Assembly (NCBI GenBank): GCA_947044405.1
Contig: CAMRHE010000157.1
Location: forward strand, 2,494,501 to 2,558,500
Length of the DNA: 64,000 bases
Direction: 5' to 3'
DNA from: Leptodactylus fallax
Lineage: Eukaryota > Chordata > Amphibia > Anura > Leptodactylidae
How positions within the stretch are numbered: position 1 is the first letter of the stretch; each line of letters opens with the position of its first letter. The notes beneath the pieces were generated by a model. The model was not told the DNA's origin, searched no databases, and saw only the letters and a program-made list of their open reading frames with translations. Below are positions 12,900-24,461 of this stretch, piece by piece. Made by a program: the position numbers and the translations under genes.

Positions 12900-13290
12900 C
12901 CGCTGACAGGTAAAGTGTATAACATAGATTATCTCTCAACAATAACACGTCAAGGGGTGAGATATTTAGGAAAGCAACTGAACAGTCAGTTTTTGATGTG
13001 CTAGAAACTGGAAAAATTGGCAAGCATAACGATCTTAGCAATTGTAAGAAGGGCTAGATTACTGGGTCAGAACATCCCCAAAAAACTGCAAATATTGTAA
13101 GCTGTTCCCTGCATGCCAGAAGTGGTTGAAGGAAGAACAACTGTGACAAATCAATAAGCGGCCCTTACATGCATGCACTCTATGCTGCGGGTCCTCCAAT
13201 CGTCTAGCCTTGGCAGTAGCAAAAATAAAAGGTCCTGGTTTAGGACCTCTTAATATGTCATAAGCAAGTGAGCAGTCACATGCATGGAAG
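12900..13290 (+). pseudogene. decayed Tc1-like element, 5' transposase region
   Basis: Between about 12985 and 13170 the sequence follows the N-terminal coding region of a Tc1 family: 'gtgctagaaactggaaaaat' then 'tggcaagcataacgatctta', then 'gactactgggtcagaacat'-like and 'agtggttgaaggaagaaca' boxes. These correspond to the helix-turn-helix part of a Tc1 transposase, with many indels and no open frame. Neither terminus was found. It starts just right of the piggyBac TTAA at 12860. Confidence 0.55.
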
Positions 13291-13369
13291 GAATCAGGAC
13301 TCACTGCCAGCAGTATAGTCAGAATAAAAAGTACAAGATTCTGCAGTGACTGCATAGACTCATTTCAGA

Positions 13370-13885
13370 TTGTGCCCCCTAGTTCTTCTGTTTAGTTTTA
13401 TATCAAAAACACTTCCATGCTGAGCCTTATTTATTTCTTTAACATGTGTAAAGGTTTTAATCATCTCCCCTCTTTTCCATATTTCTTCAAGGCTATACAG
13501 AGTAAGTTATTTAGGCCTCTACTGATATGTTTTATTCTTCAGACTCGTAGCCTGCTTTTGCACTCATTTTATTTTATCTGTCTTTTTGTATGTGGGGGTC
13601 TACAGAACTGGACACTGTATTCTTAGATGTGGTCTAACTAGTGCTTTATACAGCAGGATCACGATCTCTCTCTTGCTTCCTCTAGCTATACAGCTGAGCA
13701 TCCTGCTTGCTTTCCCTGGTGCCTGGCTTCATTGTGCACTCATTTTTAGGTTGTCACATATCAGGATCCCTTGATCTTTCTTTTCTGAAGTCCTCGATAA
13801 CACAGAACTACCAGTATGTTATTCAGAGGGTTCCTTCTCCCCATGTGCATTATCTTACATTTGGAAACATTGAACTGTGCTTTAT
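13370..13885. repeat. CR1-like LINE fragment
   Basis: Contains an ordered series of boxes characteristic of CR1-type repeats in tetrapods: 'tttaatcatctcccctctt', then 'ctacagaactggacactgta', 'ggtctaactagtgctttata', 'agctgagcatcctgcttgct' and 'aggatcccttgatctttctt'. It is strongly diverged and non-coding on both strands; the short open frames are incidental. Confidence 0.65.
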
Positions 13886-13929
13886 ATAATAGAGCAGTGT
13901 GTGAGCCTGCAGTGTATGCATCAAATCTG

Positions 13930-14046
13930 TTCGTGTATGTGTGTATCGTGTGTATCAGTGTTGTGTGTACATATGTAGTGTATACAGAAGAGCTGTTTGT
14001 GTATGTGTGCAGCAGAGCTGTGTATATGTGTATGTGTAGTGTATCT
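13930..14046. repeat. TG/TATG-rich simple repeat
   Basis: Degenerate alternation of tgtgtatg, tgtatc and agagctgtgt-like motifs over roughly 115 bases. Low complexity only. Confidence 0.7.
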
Positions 14047-14611
14047 GTCCTGCAGGAACAGACTATTACCTAATAATCCCCTTTATCTACCCTCGAGTAC
14101 AATTCTATGGACCACAATACCTAGAATAAAATACCAAGTACAGTAAGTGACTCTATCCCTCCACTTCCTTTGATCAACAGAGATGGTTTAAATAGTATAA
14201 AATATTTTTCTCATTTTTTGTTGCCTAGGTTATTTCTTATAGTCAGTAACCTTTTTTCCCACTCCACCCAAAAGTGGCTCTACTTCCACAACTCTGACTT
14301 CATAGTACTGGCTACAATATCACCGTAGATGGGCGTAGCAGTTGAATCCTGACTTTCTTTTACAGTCAGGCTTCTGCAGTGACTGCATAAATCAGTGGTA
14401 TAATGTGTGTTTCTGACCATTATATTACATTTTTTTGAAGTTCAGTTCTACTCATCTAAGTTAATTTCTCTAACTCAGAAGCATCATCAGAAGCATCTGC
14501 ATTGATGTGAATAAAGCAGCAGGGGTAAAATAGAAACTTCCTGTTCATTTCCTGAAGCCTCTCTCTCTCTACTTTCACTCAGCTCCTGATCACTCCTTCC
14601 CCCTTCCCTAA
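14047..14611. other. no gene; one hAT-like scrap
   Basis: At 14235-14310 a segment ending 'ctgacttcatagtactgg' is a reversed terminus of the 'cagggctgtggagt' family. The rest is unrecognised. Confidence 0.4.
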
Positions 14612-14884
14612 GGCTGTGGTCACACTAGCGTTGTGTGACTGTTCAGGACCCGGTCCTCCATTCCACTTAAAATTTGCGGACTTTTCTCTCTGTCGATTTT
14701 GAGTGAAAACCAGGGAGGAACCCAGCAGACCCCATTATAGTCTAGTCTTTTTAAGCGGATAGGGTTTCCGTTTTTCGGGTCTGCTTCAGGACCGCAGGTA
14801 ACCTCTTTTTAAGCGGATAGGGTTTCCGTTTTTTGAGTCCCCAAATGGACCCGAACAACAGAAACCCGAATGCTAGTGTGAACC
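14612..14884. mobile_element. PIF/Harbinger-type MITE
   Basis: Flanked by TAA on both sides (14609-14611 and 14885-14887). The termini are 'ggctgtggtcacactagcg' and the complementary 'gctagtgtgaacc'. The interior contains a direct duplication of 'ctttttaagcggatagggtt' (near 14749 and 14806). A 3-bp TWA duplication is typical of PIF/Harbinger. Non-coding. Confidence 0.75.
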
Positions 14885-14887
14885 TAA

Positions 14888-15839
14888 CATTAGATGTACA
14901 GTTCCAGCTGTAATCTGACACTTCTGTGATCTGTAGTCTTGTCTTGCTTTAGCAAGACAGATTCAGCAAAAGTTTCAGAGTGAATGTCAGTTTGGTAAAA
15001 GGGGAGCATGTTTGGCTAATGAAATGTATTATTAAGTTGCTTATCTACTTGCACTTTTGATTTTGTTTGTTGAGATGAGCCAGAATTTAAAGAGCCACTC
15101 CTGCCGCTGCTTCATATACCACTAATAGGAGGCAGATTTTCTAAGATCTGTGGATGACCCACTTTTCACTCTATAAAGGGTAGAATATCCCATAACATAA
15201 TATCCCTCAAAATATTTTGGCACTCCCAAAACATGTTAAAAAATGCACAATCCTGAAGTAGATGCTTAAGGCAAGTTTTTCAGATGGCAAACCTCACGAA
15301 AACAGAACAGAGATAGATCCCTTTGTAAATTAATGGAGTCTGCTGGGTGATGTTGGTATCTGTCATACAATAGGTATACATGCAAACTAAAACACAGAGG
15401 TAAACAGAGCCTTACAAATACATTATGGTTGATATTGTTTGATATATGAAATAAAGAAACCATACAACCAGCACTAAAAGTATCTTTTATGGGGGAAAAC
15501 CCATTGTTGAGCTGCCCATTTGTCCACAGTCTAAAAAAATCAAAAAAAAATCACTGCATGTTTATGATCTCCATGAGGACTGTTCTGAAATGACAAAGCT
15601 AGAAATAATTATTTCTACTTATAAAAAAATATGATTTAGTGATTTATGATATGATAATTGTAGAAATCTGTCTGTGTTAGGGGGTTGGGGCTCCGTATGA
15701 GAAAAATGACGTATCGACCACCTTAAAGACTTGTTAAGAATTTAATCATCATAGAATGTTGGACCAATTTATGAAGTATTGTATGTCCAGTGTGACTCTG
15801 GAGCACACAGGTGCTATGAAGCACCCTACAAGACCAAAG
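14888..15839. other. no gene recognised
   Basis: AT-rich sequence with no family motif in any frame and no recognisable repeat boundary. Confidence 0.45.
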
Positions 15840-15841
15840 TA

Positions 15842-17105
15842 CACTCCTCAACATTGGAACTGCAACACCAAGAAGGAAAAGTATTGGGTCTATGGAAATC
15901 ACAGGATCAATAGATATGCTAATGACAAATGATTTATAAATGGAAACAAAATGTTCAAAACATGTCCATTTGTTCAGCTTTGAGTATGAGCATCATGCGT
16001 AGAAATACACACACTTACACGTGTTGTCTTGCTATCAATGAGCTTATTAATGGTTTTCTGAAGACTGTTATACCATGCTGAATGCACTTGGTTTGTTGGC
16101 TGCTCCTTTAGCAGTTGCTCACCAATGACATCCCAGGTATGCTTGATGGGAGACAGTTCTGGAGACGCTGCACGCCATGGTAGCATATTACACCACACAG
16201 GCTGCACACAATTGTAAGGGCAACATGCAGCCTGTCGTCCTGTTGAAAACCTGCTCTTGGGACACTTGCTGTACCACTGGTTTTACAACAAAATCAATGT
16301 AATGCCAAGCTGTTAATGTACCTGAAATGAAGAGTAGAGGGGTCCGGCTGCTGTACATTATGCTACCCAACACCATAATCCTGGAAACAGGACTAGTGTG
16401 ACATTCCCTTGTGATGGCCTCTTCATGGCATTGCCCATGTGCGCTATATACCTATATTTGGCTATAATTTCGTTCAAGACGAAAGCAGGACTCAACACTG
16501 AAGAGGACAGACCTCCATTCCAGGCTCCACTGCAACCATGATAGCCTTTGAGAGCAGTGGTGTGAGGTCAGTGAAACAACTGTAGCTGGAAGTCTAGCTC
16601 ATAACCCAATATTGTGCAAACACATTCTGATGGTTTGTGTCGACACTGTTTACCACTCTAGGCTTGGGATATGACATCCAATTTCACTTGTACCAAGCAG
16701 AGGCTCACCTGTGCTGTCATTGTAGTTCTTCATTGTTTTCCCAACCACAAGGACGCTCAGTGCTGAAAAATGCTGACATCTTGGCCTAGGCACCATAGCA
16801 ATCTGCAACAGTGATAAACCAAGGTCTATCAGCTCAAGGATTCTGTCCCTCCTTTTGTGAGAAGTGGTGATAAGTGGCACATTAACCAACAGGAGGCATC
16901 GCACATCACTTGATATGAGTTTGGAGGTTTCATATGACTAAAGAACTTTGCTTTCAATCTGGCTTTTATGCCCCTCCCACATGCCACATATTGGAGCTAG
17001 GTGCTTTTAAATTCACTCATTTGCAGATCTTAGTGACACCTCAGACTTCCTTGATAATCTTATGGCTGGTCCTTCTTAGTGTTGCAGTTTCAGTGTTGAG
17101 GAGTG
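15842..17105 (-). mobile_element. Tc1/mariner-like element, heavily decayed
   Basis: TA flanks at 15840-15841 and 17106-17107 with inverted termini: the left begins 'cactcctcaacattggaact' and the right ends 'gttgaggagtg'. The 1264-bp element reads on the minus strand. From the right comes a helix-turn-helix-like segment RRDRILELIDLGLSLLQIA (about 16790-16850). Near the left is SPELSPIKHTWDVIGEQL (about 16100-16165), where P-x-L-S-P-I-(E)-H-x-W-D is the C-terminal acidic motif of mariner-like transposases with Lys in place of the catalytic acid. Frames are broken throughout. Confidence 0.8.
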
Positions 17106-17107
17106 TA

Positions 17108-18979
17108 AAATGATTGGTTGTTTGCACAGAGTCTGAAAATTCCTGAAATTCCTTCCAGAACAAGTGTCTGTGGAGGGAGCAGAAGCTCTTTCGTCATAGA
17201 CTTATTCATGTATAAATGAAGCTGGCCCCCATTTGACTTAGTTACTTAACTCCAAAATTTAATGCTTAGTAATCTTAAAGAATAACATTCACAGTATAAT
17301 AACCTTCGAATAAACCATTTAAGGTGGACATGCTATCAGATTCAAGATCATTTCTCAGTTTTCTGGACTAAACATTATGTAATATGCAGAAACAAGGGTG
17401 GTCAAGAAATAAAGAAGACCTCTTACCTCTCCTGACATGTCTCTTTTAGTGAATGTGCGCATTCCCAGGAAATAATACCGGAGCATGTTTTCTTATAACT
17501 CTGAGTGAGTGTTACCATTGTTCTTGCCATAGAGATGTGTCCTTACACAGACTGATACTTAAAGCACTGGTTGGACAGTCAATCTCAGTAGAAACAAATC
17601 CTCACCTAGTAACACCCAATTGTCAATTTGTTTACACAATATAGAGATTTAAAGACAGTCTACCACTGCTAAAATTGCTTCTTACATGCTATTGTGGAGG
17701 TGGTTAGTGACATAATGGACATACCTTTTGTGAGTGAAAGTGCAGTTTTGCTGCAGAGAAAATGAGCATTTATTCCATATGCACATGGGCTGTTCAGTGC
17801 ACATAGGGTGTGGGCTGCTGAAGCATCTGTTTTCATCTGTGGTCGCTACAATTTGAGTAAAGTCGGTGTTTGTTAGGGTATGGTACTGGGTGGTGACCAC
17901 AGGCAAAAAAGGGTGCTCTATCTGCCACAGCCATGCCCTAGGTGCACCAAACAGCACATACAAGAAAAAATTGTAAATTTTATTGGGAGAAAAATTACGT
18001 AAAAAAGGTATGTTCAGTATAGCCCTAACAGGCCTGCGGCAGCATATAGGTGGTTTAGAAGTGATTTTGGTGGTGGTAGACTTCCCTTTAAAAAAAGATA
18101 CTCCAAAATTGTTACATTATGCGACATACATAGAAATGGTTACTAAGACAAACAGGTCTTCTTTAGGTTACCTAAAATTTCAGAAATGGTTTGCTCTCTC
18201 CAGTACAGTCCCTTCCAGTATGCTATAGAGACATGTACAGTAGTTATGTTCATTCCTGCCAGTATGAGCTGCAAGGGTTATCATCTTTGTTCCACTGTCT
18301 ATAGGAACAGACCGCCAGTGCATCCTATTCTATTACATTGTTTATTGACCTCTGTGAGGAGCAGGTGTCTTGTGCCTCGTGAACCCATTGGAATTGGATA
18401 TCCCCTAGTCAGTAGTACAACCTGCTGTTCTTTTGGTAAGAAATAATAGACCATGAATACTTGGCAATCGCAATTGTTGTCAATGACCTCCTCAAAGGAA
18501 TGTTTTTTCTCTGCTAGTTGGCTGCCCTTGCCCAGAAAATAGGAAAACTGTATTATCCCTTATACCTAGGTCACAAAGTTAATATAATAGGTGCAATTTA
18601 TTAAAGAAGTTATACCACTTTTCTGGTAAAAAGTTATAATTTTTGGAGCATTGATGATTTTGTGCTAAAAGTTTAACTTTTTGCTTATCTTTTTTTTCAA
18701 CCCAGAGGAAAGCAAAACTATAAAAGAATATGTATTTTAATTGAATCCACCAGTACATTACATAAGTAAGACTTTGCCAAACATCAATGCAAGTGTTACA
18801 TTAGGTAAGGAGAAATCTGTCATGGAGTGGACAAGGTAACTTAAACATATTGGACGCATTCTTCCCTGGCAAAACAGAACTCTGGTGAAAACCAGTTTTT
18901 GGGGGTGTCATGTAAAGAGTTCCTGCAGTTTGGGAGTAAATGAATATTAAGAATGTTCAAATTTTCTTTTAGTTACCAT
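17108..18979. other. no gene; one dispersed repeat
   Basis: The segment 17425-17610 ('cctctcctgacatgtct' through 'gtgttaccatt' to 'cctacacagactg'-like boxes) is related to 45290-45500, marking a dispersed repeat. Elsewhere only short uninformative open frames occur. Confidence 0.45.
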
Positions 18980-20170
18980 TAACCTCTTAAGGACGCCGGG
19001 CTGTTTGGGCGTTTGTGCTCAGCTGCTTTTTTCATATTTTTCATCACCGCATTCCAAAATTCATAACTTCTTTATTTTTATATCAACATGGCTATATGAG
19101 GGCTTCTTCTTTTTGCACCAAGTTGTATTTTTAGTTGGCACCATTTTGGGGTACATATAATGTTTTGATTAGCTTTTTGGAGGTTTCCATGTGGAAAAAA
19201 ACATACAATTCTGGCATTATTTTTGTTTTTTGTTTTTATGACATCCACTCTGCATTATAAATGACATGACCATTTTTTCCGCCAGGTCATTATGCTTTTG
19301 GCGATACCATAGTTGTATTGGTTTTATTATGTTTTATCACTATTGCTAAATAAAACACAAATTTTCAAAAATAAATTATTTGCTTGGGGGCACTGTATTA
19401 TTTTTTTGATGACAGCTATGGGGGGGGCTCTTTTTTTGTGGGACAAGTTGTAGTTTTGGTTAGTAACATTTTCTGGCGTGTACAACTTTTTGATCACTTT
19501 TATTTTGCTTTTTTTTTTTTCAGGAATAAAAGGTGACCAAAATACATTAATTTGCACATTTTTTTTTTTCTTAAAGGATTCACAGCATGGGATAAATAAC
19601 GTTATTTTTGGATAGTGCAGCCTTATGCACACAATACACAATATGTTTGTTTATTTTATTTGTTTACATTATTTATTTTTTAAATTGTAAAAGAGTCTTT
19701 TAGACCGGGGCCCCACGTGGCGTAAACACCGCAGTTTGCCTGCAGCGGAAACGCCACGGAAAAAAAAACACAGCGTTTTACAGTCACAACAAAGTGGATG
19801 GGATTCTAGCGAATCCCATCCCTACTTTGCGGTAAAATATGCGCTGCGGATACAAGGTGATTTCAAAAACCGTTGCGGTGTCAATTATGTCAGTTATTCC
19901 TACGGAAACTCCAGCGGCTTCCCTATAGGTATAATTGAAGCAGAAAGTCCACAGGAAACCTATGCAAACTTTCTGTCCAAAGCGCTGCAGGAAGAACTGT
20001 GATGCCTTGCCGCTGCAGTTTTTCCCGCAGCGCTTTTTTGCTGCGGGACGCCATGTGGGGCCTCAGCCTTAAACTTATTTTTTATATTTTTTCACAAGAG
20101 GACTTGAATCTGGGATTGCTTGATTCCCTGTGCTATAGATGATTCTGCAAATACAAAAAACAAAAAGCTG
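18980..20170. repeat. TTAA-led dispersed repeat, split by a MITE
   Basis: Begins with TTAA followed by 'cctcttaaggacgc', suggesting a piggyBac/Kolobok-type TTAA terminus. The body (19000-19700) is T-rich with homopolymer runs, comparable in character to the non-coding part of the piggyBac-like element at 11.5-12 kb. A Harbinger-type MITE (19703-20068) interrupts it, and similar T-rich sequence resumes at 20072. I did not locate the opposite terminus, so the boundary and class are tentative. Confidence 0.45.
19703..20068. mobile_element. PIF/Harbinger-type MITE, 'caattatacctatagg' subfamily
   Basis: Flanked by TTA on both sides (19700-19702 and 20069-20071). The terminus 'gaccggggccccacgtggcg' is complementary to the right end 'gccatgtggggcctcagcc'. 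Internally it has GC-rich palindromic blocks ('cgctgcgg', 'gcgctgcag') and the box 'ccctataggtataattgaag' shared with copies near 33540, 56965 and 62360. Confidence 0.78.
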
Positions 20171-20444
20171 AGCGGCACATAGCGTAATACTGTTGGAAAG
20201 GATTGCTATATTTTAGCAGAGGAAATGGAAGTTCAGAGTGAAAGAAAAAAGTAGTAGGAGGTAAGAAACACACGCACAAAAAAGATTCTTAGGTGGTCAA
20301 GATGTACTCTCACGTTCTATGGTTGTGATAAGTCACAACCACTAAAGCAGCATGAATGAATAGGCACTAGCACCGATCAGGCAGCTGGACATCAACTTGC
20401 CCCAGGATAGGGATCGGGATGACAAACAATGGATCAAATATTGT

Positions 20445-20600
20445 GTAGAAAAAACTCCAAAAAGATGATGGGTCCGCGCTTGTCCGGTGGATAATACTCT
20501 TTTATTTAATGCACAAACACTAAGTATAAAAACGTTTTGGGGTACAACCCATTTCTCAAGTGTATCACAGGCAATAAAAAGACACAATACACAGATAGTG
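20445..20600 (-). repeat. dispersed repeat with hammerhead-like core
   Basis: On the minus strand the segment reads 'acacttgagaaatgggttg', then 'taccccaaaacgtt' and ends in 'gcattaaataaaa'. A short stem (GGG...CCC) followed by an AAAACGTT element resembles the stem II plus GAAAC part of the hammerhead ribozymes carried by Penelope-like retroelements, but the CTGATGA core is not preserved. The family name is an inference. Confidence 0.35.
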
Positions 20601-22027
20601 ACTTAATATAGAACCCTAGTAGGAACCAACACCCACTCGGGGGAGGGGCCATAATATTACACTTTTCAGCATAAAAAAAACAATAAATGATCAGTATTTT
20701 CTGCCTCCTGCAGCCAGTACCAGGTCCAAGTTGTGTAACTCAGCCAGGACGCAGAAGCAATGTAGAATGCTCAGATCTTCTGCCTGCTACAGCTCTGTGC
20801 CCAGATTCACACCCTGCTCCATCCACTGTCTAAAAAAGTGGTGAGCACAATGCAGAAGCTGAGATGTGCCACAGTTCATCAAAAGTGCGCCAGGCCAAGG
20901 CGCAAATGCCTTAGTAAATGTGGGTCAATGTATAGAGCTGCTCACAGTTTTGTGTTTTTGCCATACTGCAGCTCCTGCAATGAGCTAATCGGTGGAGATG
21001 TCAGGGCTCCTAAAGATCAGACATAGATATTAAATTCCTGGAAAACCCCTTTAAAGCAACTACAGATAGTTATAGTAGCTTTTTTTGTATTGTGGTCTTT
21101 TGAACTTCATCATTGCTTAGACCTGGTCCAACTTGAATACATATCTGTAATAATGACAGATAAAGCTGCTTGTATCAGCTTTACACCCTTACCTGGTATA
21201 GTATGTGCTTTCTGTCACAGATCCAGGACTTGAGCTAAAAATATCCCCTGCTCTCTGCCTATCATTAACATGGGATTATACTAAGTAGGACACAAGCAAT
21301 GTTTGACAGGCTACGAGACAGCGCGGGGTCTTCTCTTCCTAGTGCACCTCTAGATTTCTGTGTTTAAAGCAAAAAAGAGGAACTGCTTTTGCAACTCCAC
21401 TAAGATACGTGCCCAATATTCAAGGTCACTTATTTATTTTCAAGGGTCACTCTTTAAAAGAGATATAATTAGGCAAATAAATTAGTTTTTGCTCACTATG
21501 AACAATAATTACTGAATTAGCGATAAAAGAAAATCTCAAGATAGTCATTAAAACACAGATGTAAATGAAAAGAGTAAATCTGTCTGGCCCAGGCTAGGCT
21601 TAATATATGTGTCACAGGAATCTTTATACATTATTAAAGCATGGGCTACTTCTATGTGTTTTAAGTGAAAGATTCTTCATGTATATCTGCATTGTCCAGT
21701 TGTATTCTTCCTAGTAAAAATTGCATTGTACCCTACAGGGGACACATTGTATAACTGATACAGACAATAGCCATAACATTACAAGTTGTGTAATTCTTTG
21801 CACAAAGTTTTAAAAGGGTTGGTTGGAATTTACTTCTTTGCATGTAACTCTCTTATTTTTGAAATATAAGAGGGATTTGCAATATGAATATCATTTAAAA
21901 AAAGTCTTATTTCCTATAGAGAAAACTGAGCACAGCTGAATGTAAGTATTGCACCTCGTAAACTAATAACACCTCTGTTTTTGAAAGTATTCTTACTTTG
22001 CACCATTTTTCCTGCCTAAAAATTTTG
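20601..22027. other. no gene recognised
   Basis: A T2-like right terminus ('aaaacccctttaaagc') sits near 21040-21056. Otherwise no motif-bearing open frame or repeat boundary was seen. Confidence 0.4.
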
Positions 22028-22040
22028 CACACACACACAT

Positions 22041-22072
<32 letters not shown>
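22028..22072. repeat. (CA)n and (GA)n microsatellites
   Basis: A short CA run (22028-22039) is followed by about 14 GA units up to 22072, just left of the Tc1 insertion at 22104. Confidence 0.95.
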
Positions 22073-22075
<3 letters not shown>

Positions 22076-22103
22076 GTACTGTGTACATTCCTATTTGTTA
22101 GTA

Positions 22104-23670
22104 CAGTCATGGCCAAAAGTTTTGAGAATGACACAAATATTATATTTTCACATGATCTGCTGCCCTCTGGTTTTTATGTGTGTTTGTCAGATGTTTTTAT
22201 CACATACAGAAATATAATTGCATTCATATTATGAGTAACAGAAGCTTATATTGACAGTTAGAATGAGTTAATGCAGCAAGTCAATATTTGCAGTGTTGAC
22301 CCTTCTTCTTCAGGACCTCTGCAATTCTCCCTGGCATGCTCTCAATCAACTTCTGGACCAAATCCTGACTGATAGCAGTCCATTCTTGCAGAATCAATGC
22401 TTTACTTTTGTCTGAATTTGTTGGTTTTTGTTTGTCCACCCGTCTCTTGATGATTGACCACAAGTTCTCAATGGGATTAAGATCTGGGGAGTTTCCAGGC
22501 CATGGACCCAAAATCTCTATGTTTTGTTCCCTGAGCCATTTAGTTATCACCTTTGCTTTATGGCAAGGTGCTCCATCATGCTGGAAAAGGCATTGTTGAG
22601 CGCCAAACTGCTCTTGGACGGTTGGGAGAAGTTGCTCTTGGAGGACATTCTGGTACCATTCTTTATTCATGGCTGTGTTTTTAGGCAAGACTGTGAGAGA
22701 GCCGATTCCCTTGGCTGAGAAGCAACCCCACACATGAATGGTTTCAGGATGCTTTGCAGTTGGCATTAGACAAGACTGGTGGTAGCGCTCACCTCTTCTT
22801 CTCCGAATAAGCTGTTTTCCAGATGTTCCAAACAATCGAAAAGGGGATTCATCAGAGAAAATGACTTTACCCCAGTCCTCAGCAGTCCACTCCCTGTACC
22901 TTTTGCAGAATATCAGTCTGTCCCTGATGTTTTTTCTGGAGAGAAGTGGCTTCTTTGCTGCCCTCTTTGAGACCAGGCCTTGCTCCAAGAGTCTCCGCCT
23001 CACAGTGCGTGCAGATGCACTCACACCTGCCTGCTGCCATTCCTCAGCAAGCTCTGCACTGCTGGTAGCCCGATCCCGCAGCTGAAACACTTTTAAGAGA
23101 CGGTCCTGCCGCCTGCTGGTCTTTCTTGGGCGCCCTGGAGCCTTTTTGGCACCAATGGAACCTCTCTCCTTGAAGTTCTTGATGATGCGATAGATTGTTG
23201 ACTGAGGTGCAATCTTTCTAGCTGCAATACTCTTCCCAGTTAGGCCATTTTTGTGCAGTGCAATGATGACTGCACGTGTTTCTTTAGAGATAACCATGGT
23301 TAACAGAAGAGAAACAATGATGGCAAGCACCAGCCTCCTTTTAAAGTGTCCAGTGGTGTCATTCTTACTTAATCATGACAGATTGATCTCCAGCCCTGTC
23401 CTCATCAACACCCACACCTGTGTTAATGGAGCAATCACTGAAATGATGTTAGGTGGTCCTTTTAAGGCAGGGCTGCAATGATGTTGAAATGTGTTTTGAG
23501 GGATAAAGTTCATTTTCTAGGCAAATATTGACTTTGCAAGTAATTGCTATTAAGCTGATCACTCTTTATAACATTCTGGAGTATATGCAAATTGCCATTA
23601 GAAAAACTGAAGCAGTAGACTTTGTAAAAATTAATATTTGTATCATTCTCAAAACTTTTGGCCATGACTG
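22104..23670 (-). mobile_element. Tc1-like transposon with intact transposase (DD35E)
   Basis: The 1567-bp element is bounded by TA at 22102-22103 and 23671-23672. The outer inverted repeats of about 39 bp begin 'cagtcatggccaaaagtttt' and differ by one base. Inner inverted boxes 'gtcaatatttgc' sit near 22281 and 23525, suggesting paired transposase-binding sites in each arm. It is the only Tc1 copy here with an uninterrupted coding region. Near-identical outer repeats and the open frame indicate recent insertion. The distance from the MAN2A2 start codon is about 2.6 kb. Confidence 0.95.
22281..23297 (-). CDS. Tc1/mariner transposase, complete, 338 aa
   Basis: Cut-and-paste transposase that would bind the element's inverted repeats and insert at TA. 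I chose the ATG at 23297 (context accATGG, a strong vertebrate start); the frame is open for 11 more codons but begins there with GTG. Residues 1-120 hold the paired-like DNA-binding region with a GRPRK linker (residues 55-59). The RNase H-like core has FSDES (Asp149), QHDGAPCHK (Asp241) and NPIENLW (Glu277). Thirty-five residues separate Asp241 from Glu277, so this is DD35E rather than the usual DD34E. It ends KKKGQHCKY and stop. Nothing required is missing. DD35E spacing has been reported for the vertebrate Traveler lineage; membership is my inference. Confidence 0.95.
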   Translation of the reverse strand: MVISKETRAVIIALHKNGLTGKSIAARKIAPQSTIYRIIKNFKERGSIGAKKAPGRPRKTSRRQDRLLKVFQLRDRATSSAELAEEWQQAGVSASARTVRRRLLEQGLVSKRAAKKPLLSRKNIRDRLIFCKRYREWTAEDWGKVIFSDESPFRLFGTSGKQLIRRRRGERYHQSCLMPTAKHPETIHVWGCFSAKGIGSLTVLPKNTAMNKEWYQNVLQEQLLPTVQEQFGAQQCLFQHDGAPCHKAKVITKWLREQNIEILGPWPGNSPDLNPIENLWSIIKRRVDKQKPTNSDKSKALILQEWTAISQDLVQKLIESMPGRIAEVLKKKGQHCKY

Positions 23671-23672
23671 TA

Positions 23673-24461
23673 TATTCCCTCACACTGGCACTTTATTGGT
23701 GTATGGGGATACCTATTTTTACATAGGCTGAGCAAGCAGAATGATCAATGTTAATGAACATGAGCTTGCACTAAGGTTATTTTAATGACAGCCAAATGAG
23801 GAATTTTCGAGCTGGTAGATATGGATGATCTGTATTACAAGCAATTATGTCTTACAGAAAGCCCTACCTATTAATACAGCACAGATCACCTTAAATATCA
23901 CCTTAAGTAACATGTTGACAACATAATTTGTATAATTTAGGTATGAAATGTCTGACCTTTATAGATTTTGGTGAAAAAGAGCTAAATATATCTGATAATA
24001 TAATTGAATAGTAACCTTAGGATTAAACATCATAATATTTCCTAGTATACCTTTATTGAGTTCTGCAATCCATTTTTTAATACAGATGTCTAAATCCCCT
24101 ATTTTCCCCTCACACAGACATGTAGTTAAATAATGAATTCTCGCTACCTGCAGCCACCTCTAGGACGGGTTTAATGCATTTGGATTTTTATAGCTGCCAT
24201 TAAATGCAATTGTAATGGTTGCCAAGCAAATCCACCACTATGACTCTTTTATTTTTCCACCCTGCTCCAACTCCGAATCCTTCATATGCAATAAGCTATG
24301 CATCTAATTAACTGTACAATAGCGATAATTGTATAATATAATTTAAAATAATTATTTAATTTTCAAGTTGGAGTCAGTAACTTTTTATCGACTTTGACTT
24401 CACTCAAAACAGTCCCCAACTCCATGACTTCACAACACTGTTGGTAGCAACAGTCAAGCAT
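23673..24461. other. no gene; one hAT-like repeat fragment
   Basis: 24240-24450 carries 'ctccaactccgaatccttca', 'ttggagtcagtaac' and the reversed terminus 'cttcacaacactg', related to 4809. Nothing else is recognised. Confidence 0.45.

Noticed and set aside
19736..20002. 88-codon open frame
   Set aside because: Lies wholly inside a TTA-flanked Harbinger-type MITE whose other copies do not keep the frame.
23298..23330. Eleven extra N-terminal codons for the intact transposase
   Set aside because: The extension begins with GTG, not ATG; the first ATG (23297) has a strong context and gives the length normal for the family.
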